Assembly (NCBI GenBank): GCA_963920575.1
Contig: OY986972.1
Span: forward strand, 12,908,010 to 12,972,009
Length of the DNA stretch: 64,000 nucleotides
Reading direction: 5' to 3'
From: Narthecium ossifragum
Taxonomy: Eukaryota; Streptophyta; Magnoliopsida; Dioscoreales; Nartheciaceae
In this document: positions 13,701 through 25,180 of the stretch, in pieces
Layout: every line of letters begins with the position of its first letter
Position numbering within the stretch: the first letter of the stretch is position 1
The notes under the pieces: model-generated
The model's input: the letters and a program-made list of their open reading frames with translations, nothing else
Database searches by the model: none
What the model was told of the DNA's origin: nothing
Position numbers and translations under genes: made by a program

Positions 13701-14023
13701 CTGATTCTTCTTTTTTCTTTGAACCTATAGCTGCAAAATGTTTTTATCTGCTTAGTAACTTTAAAGTCACACCATATGTCCTAATCAACAAATTTGTTGT
13801 GATAGATGACTTCGGAACTCAAATTTGAATAAATTTGTCTAGTCAGTCAAAGTGGCCAGCTTACTGTAGTTCTTGGATACATTTTTCATGCAATCTGACA
13901 CTTGTTGTGGCTTGTTCTAAAGATGACCAAGTGTAAGTTTTGTGATCTGCCTTGCAGTTTGAGCCAGCACCTAGAAGAGGAGAACCTGATGTAACACGGA
14001 GAACACCTGACTATTTCCTGTGA
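4703..14023 (+). CDS. PP2A-C: Serine/threonine protein phosphatase PP2A catalytic subunit
   Basis: Eleven coding exons: 4703-4795, 7056-7112, 10623-10706, 10862-10933, 11708-11779, 12011-12051, 12655-12721, 13026-13217, 13289-13378, 13456-13563 and 13958-14023. All introns are GT-AG and the joined frame gives 313 residues with no stop. Catalytic motifs in order are GDIHG (metal ligands D61, H63), GDYVDRG (D89), RGNHES (N121, H122), LHGG (H171) and RAHQL (H245). The C-terminus TRRTPDYFL is the regulatory tail, whose last leucine is carboxymethylated in known PP2A. The enzyme removes phosphate from Ser/Thr in cytosol and nucleus as the C subunit of the A/B/C holoenzyme. The 313-residue length and many exons fit plant subfamily II (Arabidopsis PP2A-3/4 type). 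The start was chosen because the N-terminus leads directly into the conserved [11 protein letters not shown]. The divergent N-terminal 13 residues are usual for this subfamily. Confidence 0.97.
4796..7055 (+). other. PP2A intron 1
   Basis: A 2.26-kb intron between codons 31 and 32. The donor is GAG/GTTCGT, weaker than consensus, and the acceptor is TTCAG/GTT. It is T-rich throughout and I see no exon, RNA gene or clear transposon in it. Open frames inside are chance. Confidence 0.85.
7113..10622 (+). other. PP2A intron 2
   Basis: A 3.5-kb intron, the longest in the gene, with donor CAG/GTAAGG and acceptor TTTCAG/CCC. It holds an antisense LTR relic at about 10110-10440. The rest is T-rich with no feature I can support. 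Confidence 0.85.
10110..10440 (-). mobile_element. Probable Ty1/copia solo LTR fragment in PP2A intron 2
   Basis: On the - strand there is a TATA-like GGTATAAATACCC followed by CTAGGGTTAGAG and, near the far end, a segment reading CCCGTGGACGTAGGGAAG and CCAAACCACATAAAA. This 'plastered' arrangement is common in plant copia LTRs. GC-rich islands contrast with the T-rich intron around them. Boundaries are approximate and no clean target duplication was found, so family placement is an inference. Confidence 0.5.
10934..11707 (+). other. PP2A intron 4, with a possible short MITE-like insert
   Basis: A 774-bp GT-AG intron. The stretch 11284-11520 differs from its surroundings: it has runs such as AATAAAACCCCCGAAAAC, an inverted repeat GGGTTATAATATATAACCC around 11372, and a CCCTTGGGC palindrome. 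It could be a small non-autonomous element. I could not define terminal repeats or a target duplication. Confidence 0.35.
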
Positions 14024-14450
14024 TTGAACAATTTGAGGGGAGAGAGAGTTTGTACCGGGCAGCAAGTGTATGCCGGGTGAAGGAGATTGTGTGATTGCCG
14101 AAATTTCCTCGACTTACTAGGATGAGATCAGCTCATACCTAGCTGCTGTTCTTGATTCTCTTGGCAGGGTTCTTGTATCATGTAGAGTGGAAGCTCTTCT
14201 AATATTTAGATACAGACCTGTAATTGGTTTTGTGTGGGAGGCAGTGCAGCTGGCTAGTGCAGGAGGAACATGTATTATTTCCATGACCACTTGGGTTACT
14301 GCTTTGTACCTTTTCTTATTTGATTATTTGCCTTCATCCTGTAGAGAGAATCCATGTCTTGGGGGGTGTTTTTATTGGTTTTCCAATTTGACGGTCTTTA
14401 TGGTCAATTTTGCAGTTTCTGCATTCTGATCTTGATTACTCCAGCCAAAT
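14024..14450 (+). other. Probable PP2A 3' UTR
   Basis: The region runs from the stop codon TGA (14021-14023) through non-repetitive sequence to about 14450. Several T-rich and TTGTA-like patches could serve in 3'-end formation, but no single poly(A) signal stands out. The right boundary is approximate. Confidence 0.45.
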
Positions 14451-14783
14451 TGGCGGCTCATTAAGACGGTTATGAATAATTACATCAATTCTGATGATTC
14501 ATAAATCGTAATCAGCCTCGCGATAATGTTCGATTGATTTTCTTGGTTATTTGATATAGTAATCCTATATGCACCACCTTTATTACCAGGTGCATTGCGG
14601 TCCTCTATGTTAGGTAGTTCATTACTGAACGTTCAGTGGTCAATTACAGAATATTATTTGAACATGTCTGGTAGTGGACCATGGGACATTCAAAACAGTG
14701 TGATCTGTTTAGTAAATAATACAGTGATTTTAGATGTATCTTATTTGATATTTGATAGTTTTTATGATCACTTGCATATCTAC
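14451..14783. other. Spacer
   Basis: AT-rich single-copy-looking sequence between the PP2A 3' region and an LTR. I see no gene or repeat in it. Confidence 0.5.
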
Positions 14784-15197
14784 TGATTGGAACCGGTTAT
14801 AGATCCTATCAGAACTACTAGTTAAAAACTGTAGGAGTTGAAGAGAAGACGCGACTAAAGAAGAGAAGATAGAAGAGGATTTGGAGATTGGAGAAGATGT
14901 TTTTTCATTGTTTGCTTATAAATATTACATGTCTAGTTTATAAAGATACTCGTTCTCCAATTAGTCATACTATAATTCAGATTATTTGTCAAAATTATTG
15001 ACTGCTAATAAGGATAGATTGCCAATTAACCTTCATAATGCATGAAAAGAAACTAATTTGTCACCCAGTCTCCTAATACAATGAAGGAACTAAATGAGAA
15101 ACTGTCGCTGTCAAATGTAAAGGACTAATTAGGAAACTATTGCTGTCAAGTAAAAATGATTTACTTTCTTTATTACTACTTGATTGCCTTTTTAACA
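14784..15197 (-). mobile_element. Short LTR (about 414 bp) of a Ty3/gypsy element
   Basis: On the - strand it starts TGTTAAAAAGGCAATC, directly after a purine-rich AAGGGGAGTGAAA that would be the polypurine tract, and ends ...CCGGTTCCAATCA. Just upstream on the - strand the peptide ELEFDLEDKVDFKG matches the end of plant gypsy polyproteins (LEDKV-F type), so this is a 3' LTR. No matching 5' LTR is seen in the window, and the element is truncated. Confidence 0.65.
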
Positions 15198-15320
15198 TTT
15201 CACTCCCCTTGAAATCGACCTTGTCCTCAAGGTCGAACTCGAGCTCAATTGATTGGGTTAGATGATTCAATCACAATGATTCGAGCCCGCCAAGGTCGAA
15301 GATGATTTAGCGTTGGTCCT
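15198..15320 (-). pseudogene. Truncated gypsy polyprotein 3' end with polypurine tract
   Basis: About 40 codons on the - strand include the LEDKVDF motif and lead into the polypurine tract and the LTR at 15197. It is a tail fragment only: no integrase or RT motif precedes it, and the homology is lost beyond about 15320. Confidence 0.55.
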
Positions 15321-16024
15321 TGGGAATACATCAAATCAATGGCGGGGGAAGCTGTGATAGACAACGACTGTAGTACTTGCTATTACAGTAAATTCTGAGG
15401 AAGAAACTTGTATGGGACATGCAACAACAAAGGTGGTTGCAGGTAGCAACTTGATCAATGAACGTCATGCGGCTACGGGAAGTCGAAATCCAAATGTTGA
15501 GTGCTGACTTCCATCGAGGGCAGGATTGGCGCATGAGCTTGGTCAAGAATGGAGAAGAGGGTAGCCAACGATGACGAAGTTGAGGACACGGTCGGTGAAG
15601 AAGGAGACGGTGTCCTGGATGGTGGAGTGCTAAGCACGGAAGTGGGTGGAGGAATCGATGTCGAGGAATATGTAAAGCTTGTCGTCGAGAAGGAAGGCCG
15701 GATACACCCCGAACCCGCGGTGGATCTGGTGGTTCAGGAGGCGGTGGTGGGAAGGTTAACGGTGAAGTTGGGGCCAGAGACTGCAACGACAACTGGTGGC
15801 TCAGGACCGGCGAGATCGGTGTTCCAGGAGAAGAGAGAGACAGTTCTCAGAAAAGAAGAGAGCCAAGGTGGTCGAGGTCGGCACTCGATGGTGAGAGAGA
15901 AAGCTCAAGTAGTCGGGGTTGGGGGTAAGGAGGGGGTCACAATTGGGGGGTGAGTTAGGGTTCAATGAATCGGAAGGTGGAGATTTAATGGTAGGAAGTG
16001 ATAGATGTTGATATAAGGGTGAGT
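15321..16024. other. Unidentified GC-rich segment beside the truncated gypsy tail
   Basis: The + strand has a 134-codon open frame (15549-15953) and the - strand a 153-codon one (15331-15792). Neither resembles a family I recognise. A - strand reading phase around 15600-15720 contains a peptide with YPAFLLDDKLYIFLDID, interrupted by stops, which looks more like a decayed real protein than chance. It could be a host gene fragment captured by the gypsy element, or the remains of an older gene. I do not assign a function. Confidence 0.35.
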
Positions 16025-17072
16025 TGTGAGGATCCGTACATCTATACCCGGTTCAACTGTCTAGGTCGGATTCGTGGGCTCTGCTAGCTTTGTTTCGCGT
16101 CGGGTGCGATTGTGGGATCGCTTTACTCTTTGCAACTCCAGGGGAATTTTGGTAATTTGCCTTTGCGGAGTTGGGTTTTACACACAACCTTATGGGTGAG
16201 GTTGTTAGACCCTAATCTAGCCCTTTAATGACATCATTAGGTCATAATCACTCTTATAACCCCTAATGCTTTAGATGGTTGCAATGTGGCACCATCTAAT
16301 ATAAATAGATGCTTCCTTTTAGGGTTTATCTCATTTTCGAGCTTTTCCCAAATTAGAGAGTTAGAGGGTTAGAGGGTTAGAGAGGGAGGTCTTGTTAGAG
16401 AGCAAAGGGAGCTAATTTGGAGGACCAATGCTTGGGAGAGGAGGGATCTAGGCCAACCTAGATCCAAAGATTCAAGATTTGAAGGCTTCGTTTCCTATTA
16501 GGTAGGGTTTCTATCCCTAATCTACTACATGTTTAGGGTCCAATAGCTTAAATATAGGTGATTTTGTGTGATTTCTAGCTTCTATTATGTTTCCCTCTAC
16601 CTATTCTATCTTAGTTTCGAGTTTCATGTCATTTGGAGTTTGATTGATGGAGATTTGATCGGTTTTTGTTCGAGTTTTTTGGATTTGTCCATACGGGATT
16701 GATCCCAATTATCCTAATCGAAGCAAAAATACCCGCGTATGCCCAGTTGGGATCGATCCCAATTATTTTGGGAATAATCCCAAGGTTGGTAGAGAGGGTA
16801 TTTTTGGTCGTTTTTTATGGTTTTCGAAATTTCTTTAAATCCAATTTTTAGGTATGATCCTAATATTAATGATTAGAGCTAGCATGCTAGTGTCCATGAA
16901 ATTTGGATCATTTATGTAAGATTTATGGAAGGTTTAGTTGATTGCTAAGTTTCATGCCAAGTTTGGAATCTGCGTAGTTGATAGCATACTCTATATATAA
17001 GTAACTATATCTATTCGGCCATATTGGCCGAGCCCTACATGTGGCTAATGATTTAATCGAAGGAGTCATGCC
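16025..17072 (+). mobile_element. Diverged gypsy LTR related to the Tekay-like LTR, left part
   Basis: It starts TGTGAGGATCCG and then follows the Tekay-like LTR layout: CGCGTCGGGTGCGATTG against CGCGTCGGGCACGATCG, then CCAGGGGAATTTTGGTAA against CCAGGGGCATTTTGGTAA, then a TTTTACACACAACC segment. It is cut at 17072 by a solo LTR and resumes at 18715. A stretch of GTTAGAGG repeats lies at 16360-16385. There is no coding region. Confidence 0.65.
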
Positions 17073-18714
17073 TGATGTGGGAATTATTTCCACACATCTT
17101 CTTAAAATTGATTGTCAGATTCAAGTGTTTTACATCATTCCTTGCTCTTTTATCAAGAATTTTAGGTGACTTCTGCATTTACTTAATTCTTGGAAATTTT
17201 TGGATAATTGCAGGTATTTAGATATTGAATCATTTGAACTTTGGCTGATGGGAAGAAGCAGAATTCGGTCTAGGCCTGGATGCAATTGAAGACCTAAAGT
17301 GCAAAACGAAGCTAATTGAGCAATTCTGGACATTCTGCACAGCAGTTAGTAATTTGAACATAACTTCTTCATACAAACTCTGATTGGGATGATCCAGGAT
17401 GCGTTGGAAAGCTAAGGAAGAGCGCTACAACTTTGATGTTTGGAGTTTTTGCTGATTCAGGCTGAATAAAGACAGAAAAATTGATGAAGCCATCAGACTC
17501 GGAATTGCTGCAACTTCACTTGGGTTGGACGAGATTCATTTTTTGGAGTCCAGATTTGATTCATGAAGATCCCAGCTGGGAGCACCACATTTCCTAGTTA
17601 TATTAGGAGTTTATTTGATCTTTCCTTGATTAGTGGGATTGGCATGTGGTTAATGGAAGAAAGGTTGGACACTTTTGGATAAAGGGCTGGGAGGAATAAG
17701 GAAGAGAAAGCAGAGAACGGCCAGAAAGAAAAAGAAGAGGACGGCCAGGGAGAAAGAAGCAGGACGAGCAGAGAAAAGAAGCAGAAAAAGGCAGAGAACG
17801 GCTGGAGAAAAGAAGCAGAAAAAGAAGAGGACGAGCAGAGAAAAGAAGCAGAAAAAGGCAGAGAACGGCTGGAGAAAAGAAGCAGAAAAAGAAGAGGATG
17901 GCCAGAAAAAGAAGGGGAGAGGAGCAGAGAAAGAAGCAGGACGACCAGAAGAAGAGGATAAGAGTTTTCATTCTATTCTCTTCATCCTAGTTCTGATTGA
18001 CGATGTGTATTTATGAAACATTGGTTTTCTTTCTATCAACCATGAATACCTAGTTTTCTTATTCTGGGGTTTGGATGAAGTCATTGAGTTTCTGATTTGA
18101 ATTGAGTTGGGTTGTTGAGAATATTCTTGTTAGTTGTAATTTGATGAAATCGTTTCTTTTTCTTGCAAGTTACTGGCCATGACTTGTATGTTTCAGATGT
18201 TGAACGAAGTAACGAAAGTTGAAGTTTAACATTAGTTCGTGGTTTCATCAAACCTTGGTAGTATATGTTAGAAATAAACATATGACAAGGTGATTTTTGT
18301 TCAAGGATTCCTAAGAGCCCAATGAATCTAAATTAATTCCTGTGATCACGAAAGTAGACATAGAATTAATTTAGGTATTTGAGTTATACCTTGAAAGAGG
18401 ATTTCACATAAAAAAAAGGGAATTCAGTCATGATAATTGACAAGGTTCTATTTTCAGCAACCAGATTAAAATTCATTGAAGAGATTCAATCGATGAAATC
18501 CAAATCCTAGAAACCTTTCATACTCTTCTATTTAATATTTATTTGCTTTCAGTCCAGATTTGTCAGTGTTATATCTCATTTGGATTGCTTAGATAATATA
18601 AGAAATTGGATGCATTGGTACTTGAATCATCCTCCTTGTGGAAACGATACTCTTTTTGCCCTATTCTACTTGTCACGAACCATGCACTTGTGGTAGAGAC
18701 CAAAGGGATCATCA
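17073..18714 (+). mobile_element. Solo LTR (family B) with exact target duplication
   Basis: This 1642-bp segment starts TGATGTGGGAATT and ends CCAAAGGGATCATCA, and is bounded on both sides by the pentamer ATGCC (17068-17072 and 18715-18719). The end contains GAAACGATACTC and TTCTACTTGTCACGAACC, a terminal segment typical of plant Tat/Athila-branch LTRs just before the primer site. No internal region is present. A second, 5'-truncated copy is at 54249-55307. The purine tract at 17690-17960 lies within it. Confidence 0.9.
17690..17960 (+). repeat. Purine-rich tandem repeat in LTR B
   Basis: Imperfect tandem units of about 55-65 bp built from AGAAAAGAAGCAGAAAAAG and GAGGACGAGCAG. Almost every base is a purine on the + strand, so both strands show spurious 113-codon open frames rich in Lys/Glu or Phe/Leu/Ser. 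The other copy of this LTR has fewer units (about 54410-54550). Confidence 0.8.
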
Positions 18715-19788
18715 ATGCCCCTCGGGAATGCTTAGTATAAATGTAAGGCCGAAGGTGTACTGTTCTTGTAGTATTTGTTATAATGTTTGTCAGAGGGCGA
18801 AGGTGTGCCATAATATGTTGTATGTTATGTTAATGCCTTCGAATCATGCATGGTTTGTATTTGAATGAATGTTGACGTGGAATGACTTGGTGGTATGCTC
18901 ATGAGGAGCCGATGGTTTTATGGAAATGGTTTGGCATGTTTCCTTGCATGTTAGAATGTTAGTGAGTTATTGGAGGATTTATATACTATTAGTCTTTGCT
19001 TATACCATGTTGAGACTTCTTATGATGTTATGTCATCATATTGCATGCTTAGTTATTGTAATGCGTATGTTCATGCATTTGTTTGCATTAGAAGCATAAG
19101 GTTAGGGCGTGGGCGAATAGATGTTACACCAATCCGTGTGACTTGGGTACGCCGGATCTAGCCCTAGGGCTGGGCTTGTATAGAACGTGGTTTAGGACAC
19201 AATTGTTGTCATTGATTGACTATGCTATCTTTTGGAGGTTATTATGTAGTTGAACTTATATATTGCTATACTTGGAGGTGTAGACTCATGTCGGTCTTCC
19301 CGAGCCAAGTGCTAAGGATGTGGGTGTGCCCGATGCCCCTGACTTGTGTCCCTGTATGAGGGGTGGTTAGACAATGAGGATTGGCGTTGAGTACATCAAC
19401 GATATGCGAACCATGTGCCTGTACACATAGCAGATTGTCCCCCTTGTTTCACCGTTGGATGAGGGTGGTGAAACCCTCGGGGAATCGGTAAGGCCGATGT
19501 GAGCTTTGGGTCACTCCTTAAACTTAGGTGGATGACGACACTATTGTTGTTGCATTTCCCTTGTGTTTGACATTAGAGTTCCCTACTGAGCTTTGTTGAG
19601 TACCCTACCCGGGCTGCATTTGCAGGTGCAGGTGCGGTTCTATCAGGTTCGGGTGGTTATCCTTCTGGAGCATAATTGTTTAAATTATTCATGAATTTGT
19701 ATATGTTGTTATGCACCACAGGTTGGATTGTAGACAGGTTGACTCATGTCTCGATGCGGATGGGTTTTTTTTGTGTAGGAGTGTGACA
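18715..19788 (+). mobile_element. Diverged gypsy LTR, right part
   Basis: Continuation of the LTR cut at 17072. It contains GGTTAGGGCGTGGG, TCTAGCCCTAGGGCTGG, CCCTACTGAGC and CCCTACCCGGGCTGC..TTTGCAGGTGCAGG, in the same order as in the Tekay-like LTR, and ends GAGTGTGACA. No primer-binding site follows and the flanking pentamers do not match, so the element is a relic. Confidence 0.65.
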
Positions 19789-21400
19789 GTGGAGTTGGGG
19801 GAAGGCTACTTGTTCTACCTTCCGAAGAGCTTTCTCCTCAAGCAATTGAGTCAAACTTGATGCAAGCCATGGGGTATGATGAGTGCATGAGAGTGCACTC
19901 TTAACAGCCTTATTACCAACCCAATTGCTGGATTCTTTATCCTTAATTAGCTTCTTTAGTATTGTTTTTACACTTACATGCTGCTTCACAAAGTTTGAAG
20001 ATGAAAAGATTACATGGGTCAACTTCAAAGATTAAACTGTAGGAAGAACTATATGATGTTCCATATATGATTGGAAAGCTATGGAAGTCTAATTTATGGA
20101 GAATTTTACGGTTCGTGATTCCGAGTTTCCTAGAGGAAGTTACGGTATTTTTAATACCAATGGCGCGGTGCTGAGAAAGAAATTGAAAATTTAGAATTAA
20201 AAGATCGATCTTCTTTTCATTAAAAGATTGATCTTCTTTGCATTAAAAGATCGATCTTTTGTGCGCCAGAGATTACAGAGAGCAATATTTGAGAAGATCG
20301 ATCTCTTCTGAAACTGAAGTGATATTTGAGACATGAAGATCGATCATCCTGTCTAAGAAGATCGATCTTTTATGTGGCTAAACTAGACAGAGAGTACCTT
20401 TTCAAAAGATCGATCTTCCTCGGGTGCAGGCAACTATACGGGATGAAAAGATCGATCTTCATCCCTAGAAGATCAATCTTTTGTTTGACGGAAGAGAAAA
20501 ATAAAGAGCTCGGATTTAATCCGAGTTTGAGAAGCCTTGGGGGTTATAAATAGAAGACTTAGGAGGTTATTCAAGGGGGATGTTGGAGAGCAATTGGAGG
20601 CGGAGGATAGAGGAGAATCTTCATCTCCATGGCTGAATAAATTTTCAAGGCATGGCGGACGGATGACTGAGCAAGGACAAGGGTTTCTTTTTCATCGATG
20701 GTTTATGTTTTGATCTTTATTGTTTAAACTCTATATATGTATTGGATTTTTACAGATTGCTATGTGGTTGAACATTATTATAAATCCAGTCATGCTTCTT
20801 TTATAATATTGTGATCCCATAGTAATCTCTTTTGTTTTCTACCTAGTCTCATAAAACCTTTGCTATACATCGCCTGTGGTGACAACCGGTATTGCATACT
20901 CTTAGAAATATGGTAAGACAAGGTTAGGGCTTTATCTCGTGAAACCTCTGTTGCATACTGCCTGTAGTGACAACCGGTAACGTGTATTCTTAGGTTCTGG
21001 TAGGACGGAGTTAGGGCTTTAACGAGGAAGAACCGAACATTGGAAGAGACATTCATATTATACTAGATTCATAATTCCATATCTTTAAGTTAAGGTGATT
21101 GGGATGTGAATCCCTCAACTTAGTATTGTATATACCATTGATAAGAGAAGAACCCAAGTCTGAGTAAGAGATTCCCGAAGCCTAGCCTCTTCTAAATCCT
21201 TATTTCATTTGTTAATCTCGCATCACCATTAAATCTTCCATCTGACTTTCTGAACTTTTACGCTCTTGATCGTTTTGGATATATTGTTATCTATTTTTTT
21301 TGAATCCTTTCTGCTTGTCTCTCTGTGGGATCGACCTCTCTTATGTTGTACTGCACTGTGACCATTTTGTAAGACAGGGTTGGGCATAATCTCCTACGAG
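19789..21400 (+). mobile_element. Diverged LTR of family A
   Basis: From about 20020 the sequence matches, in opposite orientation, the LTR at 56512-58251: CTTCAAAGATTAA, CCATATATG, then GAATTTTACGGTTC and GATTCCGAGTTTCCTAGAGG occur in the same order in both. It then has its own palindrome array (20197-20485), a TATA-like TTATAAATAG at 20541, and near the end TGTGGGATCGACCTC, a typical tail segment. Ends are approximate. The first 230 bp are unassigned. Confidence 0.6.
20197..20485. repeat. Array of nine AAGATCGATCTT palindromes
   Basis: Nine copies of AAGATCGATCTT or one-base variants, each itself a perfect or near-perfect palindrome, lie about 20-45 bp apart in unrelated spacer sequence. 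The array ends about 55 bp before the TATA-like element at 20541, so in + orientation it occupies the U3 enhancer position of this LTR. Confidence 0.85.
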
Positions 21401-21593
21401 GCTACAAGAGGTCTTGGATTTGAATTATCATGGAAGAATATGCAGAACTTGAATGCATGCATTTGTCGTGATCAACAAAATACACGAACGATAAATTACA
21501 AAAATTGACATCAACGGAGGATTCCATTTACAATGAGGATGAGACCACACAAGAATTAAGCTCAAATAAGTTATTGCGTGCACAGTGCGCCTG
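21401..21593 (-). other. Probable LPPD 3' UTR
   Basis: Non-repetitive sequence after the stop codon of the - strand phosphatase gene and before the LTR relic. No coding potential or poly(A) signal could be fixed. Confidence 0.4.
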
Positions 21594-24500
21594 CTACAAC
21601 TTGAGGTGAGAGAAGAGTGATGGAACCAAGTCGACAACCGACCATGCTAGACCAGCATATTGAACAAATCTGATTCCAGTGTCGACATCGTATGTCTTCT
21701 GGGGGAAGACAGAAAAAATTTTCTGGACGTACCCTGATTGCTTGCCTTCGGACTTATTTCCGATCGAATCATACGCTTTTAGTGTTGGGAGATAGCACGA
21801 CGACTTTATCGGGATGCCTAAAGCATGGCACATTAAAGGAAGAAACCATTTAGCAATAGCCTTGCTGCAGAACTTCACAAGAAGTATCGTGGGTATGCCG
21901 ACCAACATCCTTCCCAGGAAAACCAGAAGAGGCAGTTCGGGGCTGAAGACACGGGGTACATGCTCATTGTGAAACTGGAAGTAAGTCTGTTGAACTCCAC
22001 TTACCTGGATGATAAAAGAAGATTTTTATTTTATAATTGGCTATATCATCCGAGTATCATAAAGTTTCATGCATGTTTGAACTACAAAATTCAGCACTGC
22101 AAGCTTTCAGTACTTGTATATGTGCAGCAGTATGTAGATAGTAATTGAAGCCTAACAATGTATCTCCTATTGTATATTAATGTCAACAGGAGTCCCTTTC
22201 AAGTTTCAAGCATGTAGTGTGACATTTTAAATTAGCACTTGATGATCACTACCATTATTATTTCTGGTGTCTGGCTATAGAGTTGTCTGCAAATGCCATT
22301 ACCAGCCAAAAGTCATAGATCACTGAAAGATGCAGTCATTATTTTCATGCATTGAATGTATACCAAATACAATAGTTGTCATCGTCGGCAAGTCAATTGC
22401 ACTAGCATGAAGAGACTAGTTAAATTCATAGAACTTCTCATCCAGTTTCTTTCTTAATCTTCTAACCATCCCCGTTGTGCGAGCAAAAAGAATCGGCACA
22501 TTCGACTTACATATCAAATTAAGGCTATTGATGGTTATGTCACCTTTTTACTCAACACCATCTATTACTAACAGAGACAAAGGAATCCATGCCCTTAATC
22601 AATCATCCTTCAGGCTTTATAAGTTCTTTGGTCAGTGGATCATACTGTTTTTACTTGAAGCTGATTCAATCTGCCTCAAAACTCAGGGCACTAATTAGTA
22701 GTTTAAAAAGGAAATCCGACAATAACTTGTCTCTTTATGAGGGGAAATTACAAATTCAATACGGGGATCTCATATAGTAATAATGGTGATGATTGTGAAC
22801 CTGGAAACAAGAGGCCTCCCATAATCTAATATAAAGTATTGGTTGTGATTGACTTTACCAACACAGTTAGTAATGATGTAAAAAAGACCAAGAGCTTATC
22901 CATTCTCATAGAGAAATCCAAGTGCCTGAATTACGGAATGTGGTCTTGCAATCTAGGTGGGCTTATACCAATTTCTTTTGCTCGACAATAACTTGTTTCT
23001 TTTAGGAGGAAGAGTACGCAGAGTTTAATTTAAAAAATACATGCTTACTCCAACATGAAAATGGACTGATTCAAACAGAACTGTTCTTCCTAGTGTAAGG
23101 CATGTAAAGACCTTTAGCATTGACAAGACTTATGATGTCGATATAATCTACCCAAGGTTTTGTAAGTCTTTTCCAAGAAATTTGATTCCCTTTGACAGGA
23201 TAATAGACTTGATTGTTTTAGTAGTCAGTAATTTCCCACCAATCATTGCTGCTAGTGATGTCACCTATGGTAAGCGACTAGAGAAGGAATAAAATTAAAA
23301 CTTTCTGATGAAATGGATGAAATAGAAAACTTTCAATCAGTAGAAGAAAAGAGGTGGTCTGTGCTTACTATTCCAAATACAACACCATTGAAGGCTGTGT
23401 GGTACTCAAAACTGGGGGTTGGAAACTCTGGAGTAGGGTAGGCAAAACACAGCAATAAAGAAAGGCTTGCCCAGAAAGATGTGACTGCAATGAAAATCAG
23501 GAGACCATTAAGAGAAAGAACCATTCAAATCATACCAATAATGAAAGATGGGCAGATTAGACTACATATTGCTAAGAGATTATGCTTGAAGCTCTGAGAA
23601 GCATACCATTTTTACCAGAGACAACAAAATCATCGACATATTGATGAACAGCCAGCCAACATGCAAGCAAAAGAATCCCAAAGCCAATTCCAGCCACAAC
23701 ATCAACCAAGCTGTGCATACCCAAGTATATCCTCCCTGACAGGAAAAAATAACAAATCTCATACATGTACTTCAATGAAGACTGCGGTAGTACTACTGGA
23801 ATTTCTTCCCATCATAAAACAGCTAATCAATTATCTTAACAATCTTCAACCAGTCATTCCTATTTTAAAATTGGGATGATCTACTTATAGATGCAGGTCA
23901 TGTAGTAACTCACCTATGGCAATTAGTAGGATGAGTACGGAAACCACAGCAAAGCCAATCAAGACAGTTGTTATATCCTTCTCAGGACCATATGTCATGA
24001 CATAGTACAAGAAATACCTGCAACATCAAAGTAACAAAAGGAATTTTGATCAATCACTTTGGATGATCAATTCTTCCATTTATCTCTCCACAGATCTCAC
24101 AAGCTCAGTATCAGAAACTTTGAACATCAGAAACTTTGATCAGAAAATCTCTCCACAACATTAAGCGTATTTTACCTTGAAGGATCTCCTCAATGTAAAT
24201 GAAGAAAACTTAAAAGGAAATTAGGGGAAAAAACAAGAGCAAGAACAAACCCAGATAGGCAAACAGTATTGAGAGCATGGGAAGAAGGCAACCCATACTC
24301 CATGGCGTTCTCCTTCTCATCTTCCGTAGCAGTCACCCTTCTCACCGGAGGACAACTTGGTCTAGGAGCCGATATGATATCCTAAACATACATTTAACAC
24401 AAGCAATCAATTTTCTAATCATCCTAGGCACCATTCGCAACATAGACAAGAAACTTCAATTGAGATTTCCATCTTAGAATCCATCTTAGAATCCATGCCA

Positions 24501-25034
24501 AACCTTGAGGGCGTTTCCAACATAATCACAGAAAGCCATCAATAACGTCATCTGCCTCGCCAATTTGCCATGCCCACTCTAAAATGCAACCAAAAGAACA
24601 ACAGCCCAATTGAGATTTCCATCCAATACAATCATCCCAGCCAAAAAACTTCAAACAACCCAACACATACCCAGAAGAGAAGAGGGAGAAATCCAGTATA
24701 AAAAGGCACCGAAACGACACAAGAGAGCGCGGAGAAGAAGTTGTCAAGGTACCCATGTTGGAATCTCTGCAAAAAAGATCAAAACCAACATCAAAATCCA
24801 AATTTCCATTTCGAACATCAAAGATTCAAAATGGTCGGAATATTTGCCCAAGAGAAAGAGGCTTACCTGGATCTTGAGGATGATAGGGGTGTCGGAGACG
24901 ACTCGGCGGGTCACCCAAGGCCGCGTCAGGGATCTCACACGGCGAGTTAGATCATAGTGCGAACAAGCCAGCACCCATCCAAGGATGTAGGAAAGAGACA
25001 AGGCCTGCCAACCTTGGATGCAGCTGAGCTCCAT
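21594..25034 (-). CDS. LPPD: Lipid phosphate phosphatase delta / sphingoid base-1-phosphate phosphatase
   Basis: Eight coding exons on the - strand: 25034-24867, 24766-24671, 24578-24504, 24381-24251, 24017-23914, 23735-23607, 23484-23369 and 22004-21594. All introns are GT-AG and the joined frame gives 409 residues, close to Arabidopsis LPPD/SPP1. The three PAP2 phosphatase motifs are present: K113-x6-R120-P121, P145-S-S-H148 and R193-x5-H199-x3-D203, where H148, H199 and D203 are the expected catalytic residues. Several hydrophobic segments fit a multi-pass membrane enzyme; family members act in the ER and dephosphorylate long-chain-base 1-phosphates, limiting this signal lipid. The last exon carries the long conserved C-terminal part (GIPTILLVKFCSKA, TGIRFVQYAGLAWSVVDLVP). 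The start ATG is the first in frame and opens a conserved N-terminus (QALSLSYILGW). The gene is convergent with PP2A. I see no lesion. Confidence 0.95.
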
Positions 25035-25180
25035 ACCTCTCCTCTGCTTTTGATATAACGTTTATACTACTCTCTTATGGCTGAAAATAGTGCCAAGAAC
25101 ACCAAGCTAAAAAGAGAACTTTTTATGGGTTCTAAAGATTGAAGTCTTCATGGTAACTTCACATATATATATAAGCATAA
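25035..25180 (-). promoter_or_regulatory. Probable LPPD core promoter and 5' UTR
   Basis: On the - strand, TTATATATATATG (25162-25174) lies about 130 bp before the start codon and could be the TATA box, which would give a leader of roughly 95-100 bp. The region is single-copy-looking. The call rests only on position and motif. Confidence 0.5.

Noticed and set aside
17630..18016. Paired 113-codon frames, one Lys/Glu-rich and one Phe/Leu/Ser-rich
   Set aside because: Both come from the purine-rich tandem repeat in a solo LTR with a clean target duplication.
19744..20028. 94-codon - strand frame beside the diverged LTR A
   Set aside because: No recognised motif. It overlaps the 5' part of an LTR relic.
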